A stretch of 64,000 nt of DNA from JAMZMI01 sp049115715 (GCA_049115715.1 JAGDZQ010000019.1:1-64000); one strand, 5' to 3'; positions 36,008 to 44,628 are shown, numbered from the stretch's first letter. Numbers and translations: made by a program. The notes: generated from the sequence alone by a model not told the origin.

Positions 36008-37050
36008 GATTTTTGACTTACAGATGCCTCCTCAAAACTCGCCATATCTCTCATAAATGTACATGCAGACTGAATAATAGGATAGGCTATTGCACAACCT
36101 GTGCCTTCTCCCAAACGGAGACCAAGCTTTAAAATAGGTTTCACCTTAAGAAAATCCAGCATCTTCTTGTGCCCTTTCTCTTCAGAGCAATGGGTAAATA
36201 TCGTGTAATCCAAAACACCTTTATTCATCAGTTGGGCTAAGAGCATTGCAGCGGTAGAGATAAATCCATCTACCAAAACTATCATCCCTAATTCTGCAGC
36301 TTTCAACATCCCTCCACACATTTGCGCAATTTCAAAACCTCCAACTCTGCACAAAATATCTAATGGGTTGGTTTTCTCAACATCTGCATGTTTTTCCAGT
36401 ACCTTGGATAAAGTTTCGAACTTCAAATTCATTTGCTCATTATCTGCACCTGTCCCTTTCCCCACACATTGATCGAGTGGCAGGTCGGTAATTAAACTCA
36501 TGATTAAGGCGGCAGAGGAAGTATTTCCAATTCCCATTTCACCGAAACCAATCACATTGCACCCTGAGCCGGCAATATCTGCAACAAACTCAGCTCCCTT
36601 ATATATAGCCTTTTCGCATTGTGACAATGACATGGCATTCGCCTCTAAATAGTTCTTTGTGCCGAATCCAATTTTGTTGTCAATCAATCCTGAGATTCCT
36701 CCAAAATCATAATTAACACCTGCATCTACCACTTTGACTGCAATGTCATTTTGCTTTGATAGGACACTAATAGCCGCACCACCAGATAAAAAATTCATTA
36801 CCATTTGCTGAGTTACCTCCTGAGGGAAAGGATTTACCAATCCCTTCTTCGCTATGCCATGATCTGCCGCAAATACAACAATCGTTGGTGTCACCAAGCT
36901 TGGCATCAAAGTTTGCTGTATCCGAGCAATTCGAAATGCGATGCGCTCTAAATCTCCAAGCGCGCCAAGAGGTTTGATTTTCTGGTCAATCTTATGTTGA
37001 ATTTGATCATCAAGCAAGGTTGATGGAGAAACAATATTGAATGATCTCAT
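36004..37050 (-). CDS. cobT: Nicotinate-nucleotide-dimethylbenzimidazole phosphoribosyltransferase
   Basis: 348 residues of typical length. It activates the lower ligand base to alpha-ribazole phosphate. Seen motifs are LGDLERIAFRIA, VVFAADHGIAKKG, GFGEMGIGNTSSAALI and the catalytic-end block LGLRLGEGTGCAIAYPII with the key glutamate. It lies one base after cobU and overlaps cobS by four bases. Confidence 0.96.
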   Translation of the reverse strand: MRSFNIVSPSTLLDDQIQHKIDQKIKPLGALGDLERIAFRIARIQQTLMPSLVTPTIVVFAADHGIAKKGLVNPFPQEVTQQMVMNFLSGGAAISVLSKQNDIAVKVVDAGVNYDFGGISGLIDNKIGFGTKNYLEANAMSLSQCEKAIYKGAEFVADIAGSGCNVIGFGEMGIGNTSSAALIMSLITDLPLDQCVGKGTGADNEQMNLKFETLSKVLEKHADVEKTNPLDILCRVGGFEIAQMCGGMLKAAELGMIVLVDGFISTAAMLLAQLMNKGVLDYTIFTHCSEEKGHKKMLDFLKVKPILKLGLRLGEGTGCAIAYPIIQSACTFMRDMASFEEASVSQKS

Positions 37051-37051
37051 T

Positions 37052-37558
37052 TTAGTTTTTCAGTTCAATAGGTAAACCTGAAACCATAAAAATCGCCTTA
37101 TCGGCCTTTTCAGCTATGAACTGATTCGTCCAACCTTGAAGCTCAGTGAATTTTCTTCCCACTTCGCTTTGAGCATGAAGTCCCATTCCTATTTCATTCG
37201 AAATAATAATCAGTGTCGTTTCCTGATCAAAGAGCTTTTCAAGTTCTTCTTTTCCTTTTTCGAGACACTGCTGCACATCGTTTTTGGTATCGACATACCA
37301 GTTTGTAAGCCACAAAGTCAAGCAATCCATCACTACTACTTTTCCCTCCAAGTTCAGGTCTCCTATGTACTTTTCCTCTTCTATGGTAGTCCACCTTTCA
37401 TCACGATCAGCAACATGTCGCTCCACCCTTTCTTCAAAATCTTTATCCCATTTTCTAGATGTCGCCAGATAATAAGGCTTATCAGATAAGCTCAGCGCAA
37501 GTAGCTGCGCATATGCACTTTTTCCTGATCGTTCACCTCCTGTTATATAATAGATCAT
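37052..37558 (-). CDS. cobU: Bifunctional adenosylcobinamide kinase/guanylyltransferase
   Basis: 168 residues, normal for CobU. The P-loop is ITGGERSGKSAYAQ. The segment ERVERHVADRDERWTTIEE holds the conserved histidine region, and IIISNEIGMGLHAQSEVGRKF is the nearly invariant CobU block. It phosphorylates and then guanylylates adenosylcobinamide, including salvaged cobinamide. It starts 46 bases after the BtuF-like gene. Confidence 0.95.
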   Translation of the reverse strand: MIYYITGGERSGKSAYAQLLALSLSDKPYYLATSRKWDKDFEERVERHVADRDERWTTIEEEKYIGDLNLEGKVVVMDCLTLWLTNWYVDTKNDVQQCLEKGKEELEKLFDQETTLIIISNEIGMGLHAQSEVGRKFTELQGWTNQFIAEKADKAIFMVSGLPIELKN

Positions 37559-37604
37559 GTTGTCTGTTTTCGGATTAGAAAAGTTAGAGTCTTGGAGGAT
37601 TCAA

Positions 37605-38537
37605 CTAAACCAATTGCAGTTCTTTCAAAGACTTAACTGCATGATGAAGGTGCTTATCTAACTTAAAAATCGAGGGATTAAAACAAGAAGCCAGCAACTC
37701 AATACCATCAACCAAAGTAGAAGCACTCGGTTGAGTGAATAAATCAAAATCAGCGATGTAAACTTCTTGATTTTGTACCGCTTTCAAGCTTTTCCATTCC
37801 TTCATGGAGGTCAAAATCTTAATCTCCTCCAAAGTACGATCTGTGGTAAATCCACAAGGAGCAATCACCAATACTTCAGGATCATATCTCACGATCTTCT
37901 CCCAAGGTGTCACAATACTATCTCCAGAAGGGTTGGAAAGCATGTCTATTCCTCCAGCATAAGCTATTTGATCAGGAATCCAGTGTCCACAATTGTAGAT
38001 TGGTTCGATCCATTCCAATAGAGAAACTCGTCGAGGTTTCAACCTATTTGCTCTTTGGGTATCAACTATTTCGTCAATTCTATTCTGCAGCCCTTTCAAA
38101 TGCTGATAAGCTGCTTCCTCCTTATCGAAAACCTTGGCTATGGTAACAACAGAGTTGAATACATCTTCTAGTGAATCCGGGCTTATAGTAACCAGCTTCA
38201 CTTCCTTTGGAAGTTTGGCTACCGCGGCTACCGTACAAGCGGTATCAATCTGGCAAACCTCACATACATCTTGAGTGAATATCACATCAGGCATGATATC
38301 TGCCAGCACATTTTCATCCACATAGTAAAGGCTCCTGCCCTCCGCTTTGCTACTAGAGAAGATTCGATCTATTTCTTGACTCGAATAGTTTTTCCCTTCC
38401 AGTACACAGCGAACTACTTTTTGCTTCTCTTTCAAAGCTTGATCAGGGCATTCGAAAGTGACCCCATAGAGATCACTTTCTAAACCCATATCATAGATCA
38501 TCTGAGTTACCGCAGGTATGAAAGAACAAACTTTCAA
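37605..38537 (-). CDS. BtuF-like cobalamin-binding protein without a signal peptide
   Basis: 310 residues of the periplasmic-binding (COG0614) fold, but the protein starts directly at the fold (MKVCSFIPAVTQMIYDMG) with no signal peptide or lipobox. The start codon is TTG at 38535-38537, overlapping the DUF6580 stop. The segment FTQDVCEVCQIDTACTV has a CxxC motif seen in a subgroup of cobalamin-binding proteins that also lack export signals. The rest (LEWIEPIYNCGHWIPDQIAY) is the standard region. It would be cytoplasmic, so it cannot be a classical periplasmic BtuF unless mis-started. It lies in the cobalamin operon. Confidence 0.85.
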   Translation of the reverse strand: MKVCSFIPAVTQMIYDMGLESDLYGVTFECPDQALKEKQKVVRCVLEGKNYSSQEIDRIFSSSKAEGRSLYYVDENVLADIMPDVIFTQDVCEVCQIDTACTVAAVAKLPKEVKLVTISPDSLEDVFNSVVTIAKVFDKEEAAYQHLKGLQNRIDEIVDTQRANRLKPRRVSLLEWIEPIYNCGHWIPDQIAYAGGIDMLSNPSGDSIVTPWEKIVRYDPEVLVIAPCGFTTDRTLEEIKILTSMKEWKSLKAVQNQEVYIADFDLFTQPSASTLVDGIELLASCFNPSIFKLDKHLHHAVKSLKELQLV

Positions 38538-39139
38538 GAGTAAATAGATTTGATTTTTAAGCTACTGAACCTTGACTGAGCCAACTCAAAACCTCCAAAT
38601 AGAATTGTCCCGTAAATAAGATTGCCCATAAGCAGTGTTTTGAAATAAGGAATCGCAGCAATGTAGCAAGCCATTATTCCCGAAAGGTCTCTGGTATAAG
38701 GCAACCCTGTCATTAAATTGGTTCCTCCGCTTAGCCAAACACCGAGATTTGACAATACAAAATGAATAAGGCCAGATGCTAAACATCCAACCAGAAAATT
38801 CCTTACTGAAACTTTATTCTTAATGTAATCCCCAACCAATACCATCAATGCAAAGCTTCCATAAGTCCAATACCAACCTTCATAGAGCAATCCCGAGCGA
38901 AATGGCGCATACAGGGTTTGCATCAAAACGATATCGCTGATTAACAATATCAATATCGGAAAGAGATATGAGCTCCGTTTCTTAACAAAGTATGCACCTC
39001 CAAACATGGCCATAGCTCCCAAGGGAGAAAAGGTAGTCCATTCGGAATGATCCATTGTCGCAGTTAGCACTCTCCAAAAGCCCAGTAGAGTGGTAATTAG
39101 AAGCAATAAGGTAAATCTAATGTTGATTTGGTTTTTCAT
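38534..39139 (-). CDS. DUF6580 integral membrane protein, candidate cobalamin transporter
   Basis: 201 residues with about six membrane segments (about 9-27, 38-53, 57-74, 91-103, 114-135 and 150-190 in two). The pattern FSPLGAMAMFGGAYF and YGSFALMVLVGDYI recalls the DUF6580 family, of S-component-like size. There is a Cys in LVGCLASG and one in GIMACYIAA. It is flanked by BtuG-like and BtuF-like genes, and no BtuC or BtuD is present, so an inner-membrane cobalamin carrier role is a good guess but only an inference. Confidence 0.78.
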   Translation of the reverse strand: MKNQINIRFTLLLLITTLLGFWRVLTATMDHSEWTTFSPLGAMAMFGGAYFVKKRSSYLFPILILLISDIVLMQTLYAPFRSGLLYEGWYWTYGSFALMVLVGDYIKNKVSVRNFLVGCLASGLIHFVLSNLGVWLSGGTNLMTGLPYTRDLSGIMACYIAAIPYFKTLLMGNLIYGTILFGGFELAQSRFSSLKIKSIYS

Positions 39140-39150
39140 AATAATCTTGT

Positions 39151-40242
39151 TTATCTAAACGCACAGCCATTTGGTGCGATACCAACTTGATGAGAACTTT
39201 GCAAAGTACCTGCTGCACTATAGATGTCTATATTCCCTGATGAATCAAAACTTGGAGCCTCACAGCCAATGATTGTTCCATCGACCGGATCAATAGTCAA
39301 CCCATAATATGATTTGCTAATCAATGCCTCGGTTGGCAAAGCACTTGAGGTAATCTCCATTGCGTAAACACCTCCATTGTATAAATAGTAAAGCTGACTT
39401 CCGTCCGTACTGATATTTAGACCTTTTGGGCTGTTTAAATCAGCGAAAGACAATGTCAATAGCACCTCTCCTGTTGCAGATATTTTGGAAAGTGTCCCAC
39501 TCGTGCTCATATCTTCAATTAGTGAAAAATCATCCGGATCATACTCCTTATGACCGCCGGTAAGCACCCAGATATTTCCGTTCGAATCAACTTGTAGACT
39601 ATTTGGATTATCAGCAATTTCTATTGTCTCTGAGATCTCATCAGTACTCGTATTGATGACCACAAGTGTGTTGTCTCTTCCCCAGCCCCCGGCATTGACC
39701 GCATATAGTTTATCACCTTCGATCAAAAGTCTATTGGTGCCCTGACCGGTAGAAATAGTCTTAGTAACCTGAAAATTGCTCAAATCAATCACTTTGACAG
39801 AACCAGAAACACCATCTGCTCCCCAATCAGAAACATACCCTTTACTATCGGACAAGCCCACGAAATATCGAGGACTTTCTATTCCATCTTCGATTGTAGC
39901 AACTGTTTTCAGGCTGCCCTTGCCAATGACTTCTATTTTTTTGGAGTTCTGAACCACGATGTACCCGTTATCTCCATGTATAGTCATAGATTGGGACTGA
40001 TCACCTAGCGGTTGATCGCCATTTGCAATGAAGAAAATATCATTGAAAACTTGCTCGGTGTTCCTGTCATAGAAAGAAAGAGAGGTATTGCCTTTCCCAA
40101 AACCTCCTTCATTCACAACAAAATAGCCTTCCGCATCCGCCGATGGCAAATTCAATTGCATTTCATCATCTGTACATGAGATGAAAATACTTGTCGCTAA
40201 TATGAGCGTTACTAGAAGATGTTGCTTGAAATAATTAATCAT
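39151..40242 (-). CDS. BtuG-like surface cobalamin-binding beta-propeller lipoprotein
   Basis: 363 residues. Lipoprotein signal ending SIFISC (C23), then acidic residues TDDEMQ that suit surface export. The mature part is a YncE/DUF5074-type propeller with repeats such as YFVVNEGGFGKGNTSLSFYD and IEVADN-like turns and NIWVLTGGHKE. In Bacteroides, BtuG proteins of this kind sit on BtuB and bind B12 with very high affinity. The gene starts two bases after btuB, the expected partner. The name is assigned by context and fold. Confidence 0.82.
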   Translation of the reverse strand: MINYFKQHLLVTLILATSIFISCTDDEMQLNLPSADAEGYFVVNEGGFGKGNTSLSFYDRNTEQVFNDIFFIANGDQPLGDQSQSMTIHGDNGYIVVQNSKKIEVIGKGSLKTVATIEDGIESPRYFVGLSDSKGYVSDWGADGVSGSVKVIDLSNFQVTKTISTGQGTNRLLIEGDKLYAVNAGGWGRDNTLVVINTSTDEISETIEIADNPNSLQVDSNGNIWVLTGGHKEYDPDDFSLIEDMSTSGTLSKISATGEVLLTLSFADLNSPKGLNISTDGSQLYYLYNGGVYAMEITSSALPTEALISKSYYGLTIDPVDGTIIGCEAPSFDSSGNIDIYSAAGTLQSSHQVGIAPNGCAFR

Positions 40243-40244
40243 GT

Positions 40245-42197
40245 CTACTGTCTATTTTTAAAATTTAAGTTTATTCCTATTGAGTAATTCCTTCCGTACA
40301 TTGGGTACCCTCGCCGGTTTTCATAGCTGACATCAAACAGATTATTTACTTCTGCTTGAACCGATAGATTGAACTTGTTGTACTGAAAAGATTGGTTGAA
40401 ATAAATATTGGTAATCTGATAAGGTGGCAATGCAAATCGCTCCTTATTTTCACTATCTGTATACTGGAGTCCGGTATAGGCGTGATTCACAGTAAGACCC
40501 GTTTTGCGAAACCCCAGCCTTATCTGAGTGCTTGCTTCGTGCAATGGTGTGTAGGAAAGTTGCTTGTTTATTTCAGGAGCATTGATACCGTCTGTTTTTT
40601 TGTTGATCGTTTTGGTATAGGCATACGCCAAATTTGCACTCCACAAAAACTCCCCTGCCCTATAAGATGCTGAAATGGACGACTCTACCCCTTTTGATAA
40701 TACTTTTTTAAGATTGAATGGTGACCAGCTATTTGTTTCTACTTCTTTCCACTGAATCCAATTGCTTACCAGATACCGATAGAAAGTAATGCTCGATGAG
40801 GTCTTGAAGCCTGAAGCTCGTTCAGATTTACCGTGACTCAGTCCGACTTCTACATTTTTGGATATCTCAGATCGCAGATTAGGATTGCCCACACCCCCTT
40901 CGCCCAGCCAATAGAGGTCATTAAAAGTTGGCACTCGGTAGTTTCGAGAAAGGTTCCCTTTCATGAACACACGCCCAAGAGATTGATGGTTCAATAGCTG
41001 ATAGTCTATGCCCAGTGAGGGAGTAAAACTTGTCTTACGAAGATTAATAATTTCTTCTCGAGCACTCAACGCCACCAAAAGTTTATCTGAAAACTGCTCC
41101 GATCTTAAGGAAGCAAATAATGCTGTGCTGTTTCTGGACCTATTTTCACTTCCAAAAGCATCTACGTCCGATACGTCATAAGTGTGATTGATTCCGGCGA
41201 TTAAGCGTTGATTTTCTGATAGGTCCCAATCCAATTCTACTCGATTGACCCAACTCTGAAAGTTATTGATGGAAGAATCTCCCACAGTGGGAGTATAATA
41301 GAGTTTGTGCCATACATATGCCTGTTTATAAGCAAGCGACCAGTTTCTCTTGTCATGATTCCAGTTGAGTAAAGCTCTTACGAACTCATCATTTTGAACG
41401 GCCCTATTGTTATCTGAAGCAATGATAGGGTTTGGGATTTCTATTTGATTGTCTTGGTACCATACCTTAACCCCAACAATATTTCTGTCATTCAATTGCC
41501 AATCGTTTTGCTGTAAAAATCCCTTTTGGTTTATAGCAGCGTTGACTCTCGTTTCTCTCTTCTTGGGGTTTTCATAACTATTTATGTAACTGAAGTCGTT
41601 TTCCATTTTTCTAAAAAAGAGCAGAGTGGAATTCGATAAGGTAGAATTGCTCCATTTTGCTTCATACGCATGATAGTGATTATTATAGCTTCCCAGTTTC
41701 TGATTAGAACTTAGCTCCAGACCCTTTTTGAAATAACTTTTATTGTTTAGCTGGATAGACCCCCCTATCGCTCCGCTACCGTAAAGACTGCTTGTTCCAC
41801 CTTTTTGCAAGACTACTTCGTTTGCAAAGCTGTTTGGAAGCAACGAAAGATCCTGACCTCCAGAAAGAGGACTTTGAAGGCTTATTCCATTCCAAAGTAC
41901 TGCAGTATGAGAGCCTCCCGTACCTCTAAAGGACAGAGATGTAAGTCCGTTAGTTCCGTATGATCTGATCTGCCCCAAAGCATTATTTCGTAGTAAATCA
42001 GAGATATTGGTTCCTGCCCCCTGCACCAAGGTCATACTATCGACCTCAATCTTGCTAAGCCCGATCTCAGCACTCTTGAGCAGATCATCATAGACAACAA
42101 CACCCTTGAGGGTTATCGTCTGGATGCTATCCTCCTGCTGTGCAACAGAAATCACGCACATCAATATGCTGCAAACGTAAAAAACAATTCTGCTCAT
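40245..42197 (-). CDS. btuB: TonB-dependent cobalamin receptor (BtuB-like)
   Basis: 650 residues from the ATG at 42195-42197. An upstream in-frame start would add 25 residues before a clean signal peptide (SRIVFYVCSILMCVISVAQ). After a short TonB-box-like stretch (QTITLKGVVV) comes the plug (GLTSLSFRGTGGSHTAVLWNGI and LQKGGTSSLYGSGAIGGSI), then a 22-strand barrel ending YGRNYSIGINLNFK. The receptor is small compared with SusC-type proteins, as BtuB proteins are. The riboswitch upstream fixes its substrate as cobalamin. It is the first gene of the operon. Confidence 0.93.
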   Translation of the reverse strand: MSRIVFYVCSILMCVISVAQQEDSIQTITLKGVVVYDDLLKSAEIGLSKIEVDSMTLVQGAGTNISDLLRNNALGQIRSYGTNGLTSLSFRGTGGSHTAVLWNGISLQSPLSGGQDLSLLPNSFANEVVLQKGGTSSLYGSGAIGGSIQLNNKSYFKKGLELSSNQKLGSYNNHYHAYEAKWSNSTLSNSTLLFFRKMENDFSYINSYENPKKRETRVNAAINQKGFLQQNDWQLNDRNIVGVKVWYQDNQIEIPNPIIASDNNRAVQNDEFVRALLNWNHDKRNWSLAYKQAYVWHKLYYTPTVGDSSINNFQSWVNRVELDWDLSENQRLIAGINHTYDVSDVDAFGSENRSRNSTALFASLRSEQFSDKLLVALSAREEIINLRKTSFTPSLGIDYQLLNHQSLGRVFMKGNLSRNYRVPTFNDLYWLGEGGVGNPNLRSEISKNVEVGLSHGKSERASGFKTSSSITFYRYLVSNWIQWKEVETNSWSPFNLKKVLSKGVESSISASYRAGEFLWSANLAYAYTKTINKKTDGINAPEINKQLSYTPLHEASTQIRLGFRKTGLTVNHAYTGLQYTDSENKERFALPPYQITNIYFNQSFQYNKFNLSVQAEVNNLFDVSYENRRGYPMYGRNYSIGINLNFKNRQ

Positions 42198-42324
42198 AGG
42201 TTCTATAATTTCACCAATGAGCTTCCGATATCTAGTATGTATATCCAGTAGAATGAGAACAATTGCCCTCAAATGCTGTCATTACATTACTGACTCTTCC
42301 ACCGAAAGCCTTTAAATGTGTTGC

Positions 42325-42460
42325 ATGAGGCAGGTCTTCTGGCTCGCTTCACTGTTTTGGCCTTCCCGCTATACTTAGCAGTGGCAATTGGATAAACAGC
42401 TCGTTTTGAAGCTTACAGCTACGGGGATAGCTCCGAAATTTCATCGGATTCCCTTTTAAT
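42325..42460 (-). ncRNA. Adenosylcobalamin (B12) riboswitch
   Basis: On the minus strand the conserved core elements occur in the right order: GGGAATCC (42446-42453), GAAATTTCGGAGCT, CCCCGTAGCTGTAA, GCCACTG (from 42390 down), GGGAAGGC, and the closing GCGAGCCAGAAGACCTGCC (42329-42347). It lies about 130 bases before the btuB start and so controls the whole cobalamin operon, presumably by blocking translation or elongation when B12 is present. The expression platform is not resolved. Confidence 0.96.
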
Positions 42461-42463
42461 TCT

Positions 42464-42484
42464 TGATATGATTGCTTCATATCA
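42464..42484 (-). other. Perfect hairpin just 5' of the riboswitch core
   Basis: TGATATGA and TCATATCA pair perfectly around AGCAA. It would lie at the extreme 5' end of the predicted transcript and may be a protecting or peripheral stem. Confidence 0.45.
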
Positions 42485-42500
42485 GAAACCAAACGCAATG

Positions 42501-42531
42501 CAAGGTTAGTGATAAAGACGGTGAAATCAAA
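42501..42531 (-). promoter_or_regulatory. Predicted promoter of the cobalamin operon
   Basis: On the minus strand a -33 TTTG (42528-42531) is followed by 19 bases and TAACCTTG (42501-42508), one mismatch from TAnnTTTG. Transcription would start near 42495, about 40 bases before the riboswitch core, which fits well. Confidence 0.55.
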
Positions 42532-42878
42532 TTTGGGATTCTCGAAACTTGAACAAAACCAATAAGCCTTGTTAAATAACGAAGACTCGTGATCACCCGA
42601 TAATAAGAGAAATGCATTTGAAATATTTGGGCGCTTATCAGGCTCTCCGTTATATCTTTTCCCATTTTCAATGGAAAAAGGATGCCACTCGATCCTGAGC
42701 GCATGGCTCAAGCAACATTTACCCTATCCTCAAAATCTAGTTGCCAAGAAAATATTTTTTTTGAGTCATAAAATTCATCTGAATGAGTGAATCCCCTATC
42801 TTCAGTTATAAAGAATAGAGATAACTTGACTGTGAAGAGTGGCACAGCTTTTGTAAAACCTCTTAAAAAAATAGCACT
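42532..42878. other. Intergenic region between the B12 operon and the SIMPL gene
   Basis: A minus-strand open frame of about 120 codons runs from 42711 into the riboswitch, but its last third is the riboswitch itself, so it is not called. No other feature is clear. On the plus strand a weak TTG/AGCTTTTG pair ahead of 42879 may serve the SIMPL gene. Confidence 0.35.
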
Positions 42879-43595
42879 ATGAAACGCATTCAAATCCTTC
42901 CTCTTATTTTCATTTTATCTCTTAGTTTTTCGATAGCTCAAACCAAAAGCATTGAAATCGGTGGATATGGAGAAATGAAAGTAGCTCCTGATCAAGGAAT
43001 ACTTAGCATCAATATCAGGTCTCACAGAATGACCTTTAGCAATGCGGTCAAGGCACTTTCTAAAAAAGAAAATAAGATTCTCGAGACCATCGAAGCACTT
43101 GGTTATGACAAAGAAGATGTCCGTACTTCGAACTTCTCTGTCAGAGAAAACATCATTTGGAGAAATGGCACGCGATATGACAGTGGCTACATAGCTAGCC
43201 AATATATGGCGCTTGAGTTTCCCAACTCGAAAGAACGAATTGCCAAGATTCTGAACGAATTCAGTTCAGAAAAGACGGAAGCAGAGATCAATTTCAGTTT
43301 CAAGTTGTCTGATTCAAAAAGAGAAGAATTGAATGCTCAGGTCATTGAACTAGCCGTAAATGATGCAAAGACAAATGCGAAGCTTCTTGCCAAATTCAGC
43401 GGTGCAACCATAAAGGGAGTCCTAAAAATCAAATATCATGTTGCGCAGCAATCAAGCTACCCTACTCATAATAGAATGGAAATGATGGCTTTTGACTCTT
43501 CTGCCAACTTGAAATCATCAGGAGGATCGAACGGGTTTCAGGCGGATGACATTACGCTTTCTGATAGCGTAACCATATTTTACGAGATTGAGTAG
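42879..43595 (+). CDS. SIMPL-domain (DUF541) exported protein
   Basis: 238 residues. A signal peptide (about 1-20, SLSFSIAQ) is followed by one SIMPL domain. Diagnostic pieces are IGGYGEMKVAPDQGILSINI, a periodic helix-strand pattern with LGYDKEDVRTSNFSV, and SDSVTIFYEIE at the end. The family is periplasmic or outer-membrane-linked and poorly defined, with reports of oxidative stress or kinase-related roles in other organisms. It stands alone. Confidence 0.9.
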   Translation: MKRIQILPLIFILSLSFSIAQTKSIEIGGYGEMKVAPDQGILSINIRSHRMTFSNAVKALSKKENKILETIEALGYDKEDVRTSNFSVRENIIWRNGTRYDSGYIASQYMALEFPNSKERIAKILNEFSSEKTEAEINFSFKLSDSKREELNAQVIELAVNDAKTNAKLLAKFSGATIKGVLKIKYHVAQQSSYPTHNRMEMMAFDSSANLKSSGGSNGFQADDITLSDSVTIFYEIE

Positions 43596-43697
43596 GTGCT
43601 CTTTGCAAAAATAATTGTTGCAAAATGGGACTTACATCATTAATGGTTATCACGACAGGTCAATTATGAAACAAACAGTTAATGATAAGTATAAGCC

Positions 43698-43762
43698 GTC
43701 ACTCCTGCGTATGCAGGAGTCCCATAATATACTGATGAGATACCTGCATACGCAGGTATGAC
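43698..43762. repeat. REP-like element: two inverted 24-base arms, each a hairpin
   Basis: Arm 1 (43698-43721) reads GTCACTCCTGCGTATGCAGG then AGTC. Arm 2 (43739-43762) is its reverse complement apart from four bases. Each arm folds on itself (stems of six or seven with a four-base loop), and the two can pair with each other. It lies in a 250-base gap (43596-43845) that otherwise holds nothing. The form is that of dispersed REP/BIME-type repeats. Confidence 0.75.
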
Positions 43763-43845
43763 ATCACTAAGAGCTTACCCTCTACAAGCTTGAATATTCA
43801 CTTTACCAAATCCAACGTGATAATGTTTATTGAGGGTAAGAAGAA

Positions 43846-44550
43846 TTAATCGAGAACTTTCTCTTTTAATTCTTCTACTTCAGCTCTCACCTCAGTGATA
43901 TAATCTTTGATATCCTGATCTGCCTTAATCCTCATTGGTTTACCTATTCTGACCAGAACTTTTCCCGGCTTGAGTTCAAAATGACTTGCGGGCAGCACCT
44001 TTTCTGTTCCTTGTATTGATACCGGCACAACAGCGATATCTGCTTTGGTGGCCAGCATAAATGGTCCCTTTTTAAACTCGGCCATTTCACCACTCTTACT
44101 TCTGGTTCCTTCCGGAAACATCAAGACATCTTTCCCTTTTTTTATAAGCTTACCCGCTCGATCAAGACTAGCAATGGCTTTTTTTCTATTACTTCGATCC
44201 ACGAAGATCATACCATTTGCAAACATGTACCAGCCAATAAAGGGAACCCATTTCAACTCTTTTTTCGCAACAAAGTGAAGATTATGCGGAATGGCTCTGA
44301 AAAGAGCAGGAATATCTAAAGTAGATAAGTGGTTGCAGACAAATACATACGATTCATCGTCATCCAAATCATCTCCTCCCTCTACAGCAAGCTTCACTCC
44401 GCAACCCCAAAGTATACCAGGAGCAAACATCGTTCTGGCCATTCTCACAGAAATTTTCCGATTAAACGTGAACAAGAGGACAACCAACGAGCTGGTGATC
44501 ATAAGTACTGTCCAGAAAATACAGAATAGAATGCGAAATATAGTAGACAA
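43846..44550 (-). CDS. plsC: Lysophospholipid acyltransferase (PlsC-like)
   Basis: 234 residues, start TTG. An N-terminal membrane segment is followed by the acyltransferase motifs: HLSTLD in FVCNHLSTLDIPALF (motif I HX4D), VDRSNRKKAI and FPEGTRSKSGEM (motif III). It makes phosphatidic acid from lysophosphatidic acid. It is a single minus-strand gene with a good promoter upstream. Confidence 0.92.
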   Translation of the reverse strand: MSTIFRILFCIFWTVLMITSSLVVLLFTFNRKISVRMARTMFAPGILWGCGVKLAVEGGDDLDDDESYVFVCNHLSTLDIPALFRAIPHNLHFVAKKELKWVPFIGWYMFANGMIFVDRSNRKKAIASLDRAGKLIKKGKDVLMFPEGTRSKSGEMAEFKKGPFMLATKADIAVVPVSIQGTEKVLPASHFELKPGKVLVRIGKPMRIKADQDIKDYITEVRAEVEELKEKVLD

Positions 44551-44575
44551 GAAACACTGGTTTTGATTCGTCGCA

Positions 44576-44606
44576 CAAAGCTATCCTGAATAATAGCCAT
44601 CAACAA
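44576..44606 (-). promoter_or_regulatory. Predicted promoter of the acyltransferase gene
   Basis: On the minus strand TTG (44604-44606) is followed by 20 bases and a perfect TAGCTTTG (44576-44583). Transcription would begin about 20 bases before the TTG start codon. Confidence 0.6.
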
Positions 44607-44628
44607 CCTTTGTATGTATATTAGACCC

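Noticed and set aside
42349..42711. 120-codon open frame on the minus strand ahead of btuB
   Set aside because: Its 3' third is the B12 riboswitch core, the predicted promoter lies within it and no family is recognised, so the frame is judged accidental.
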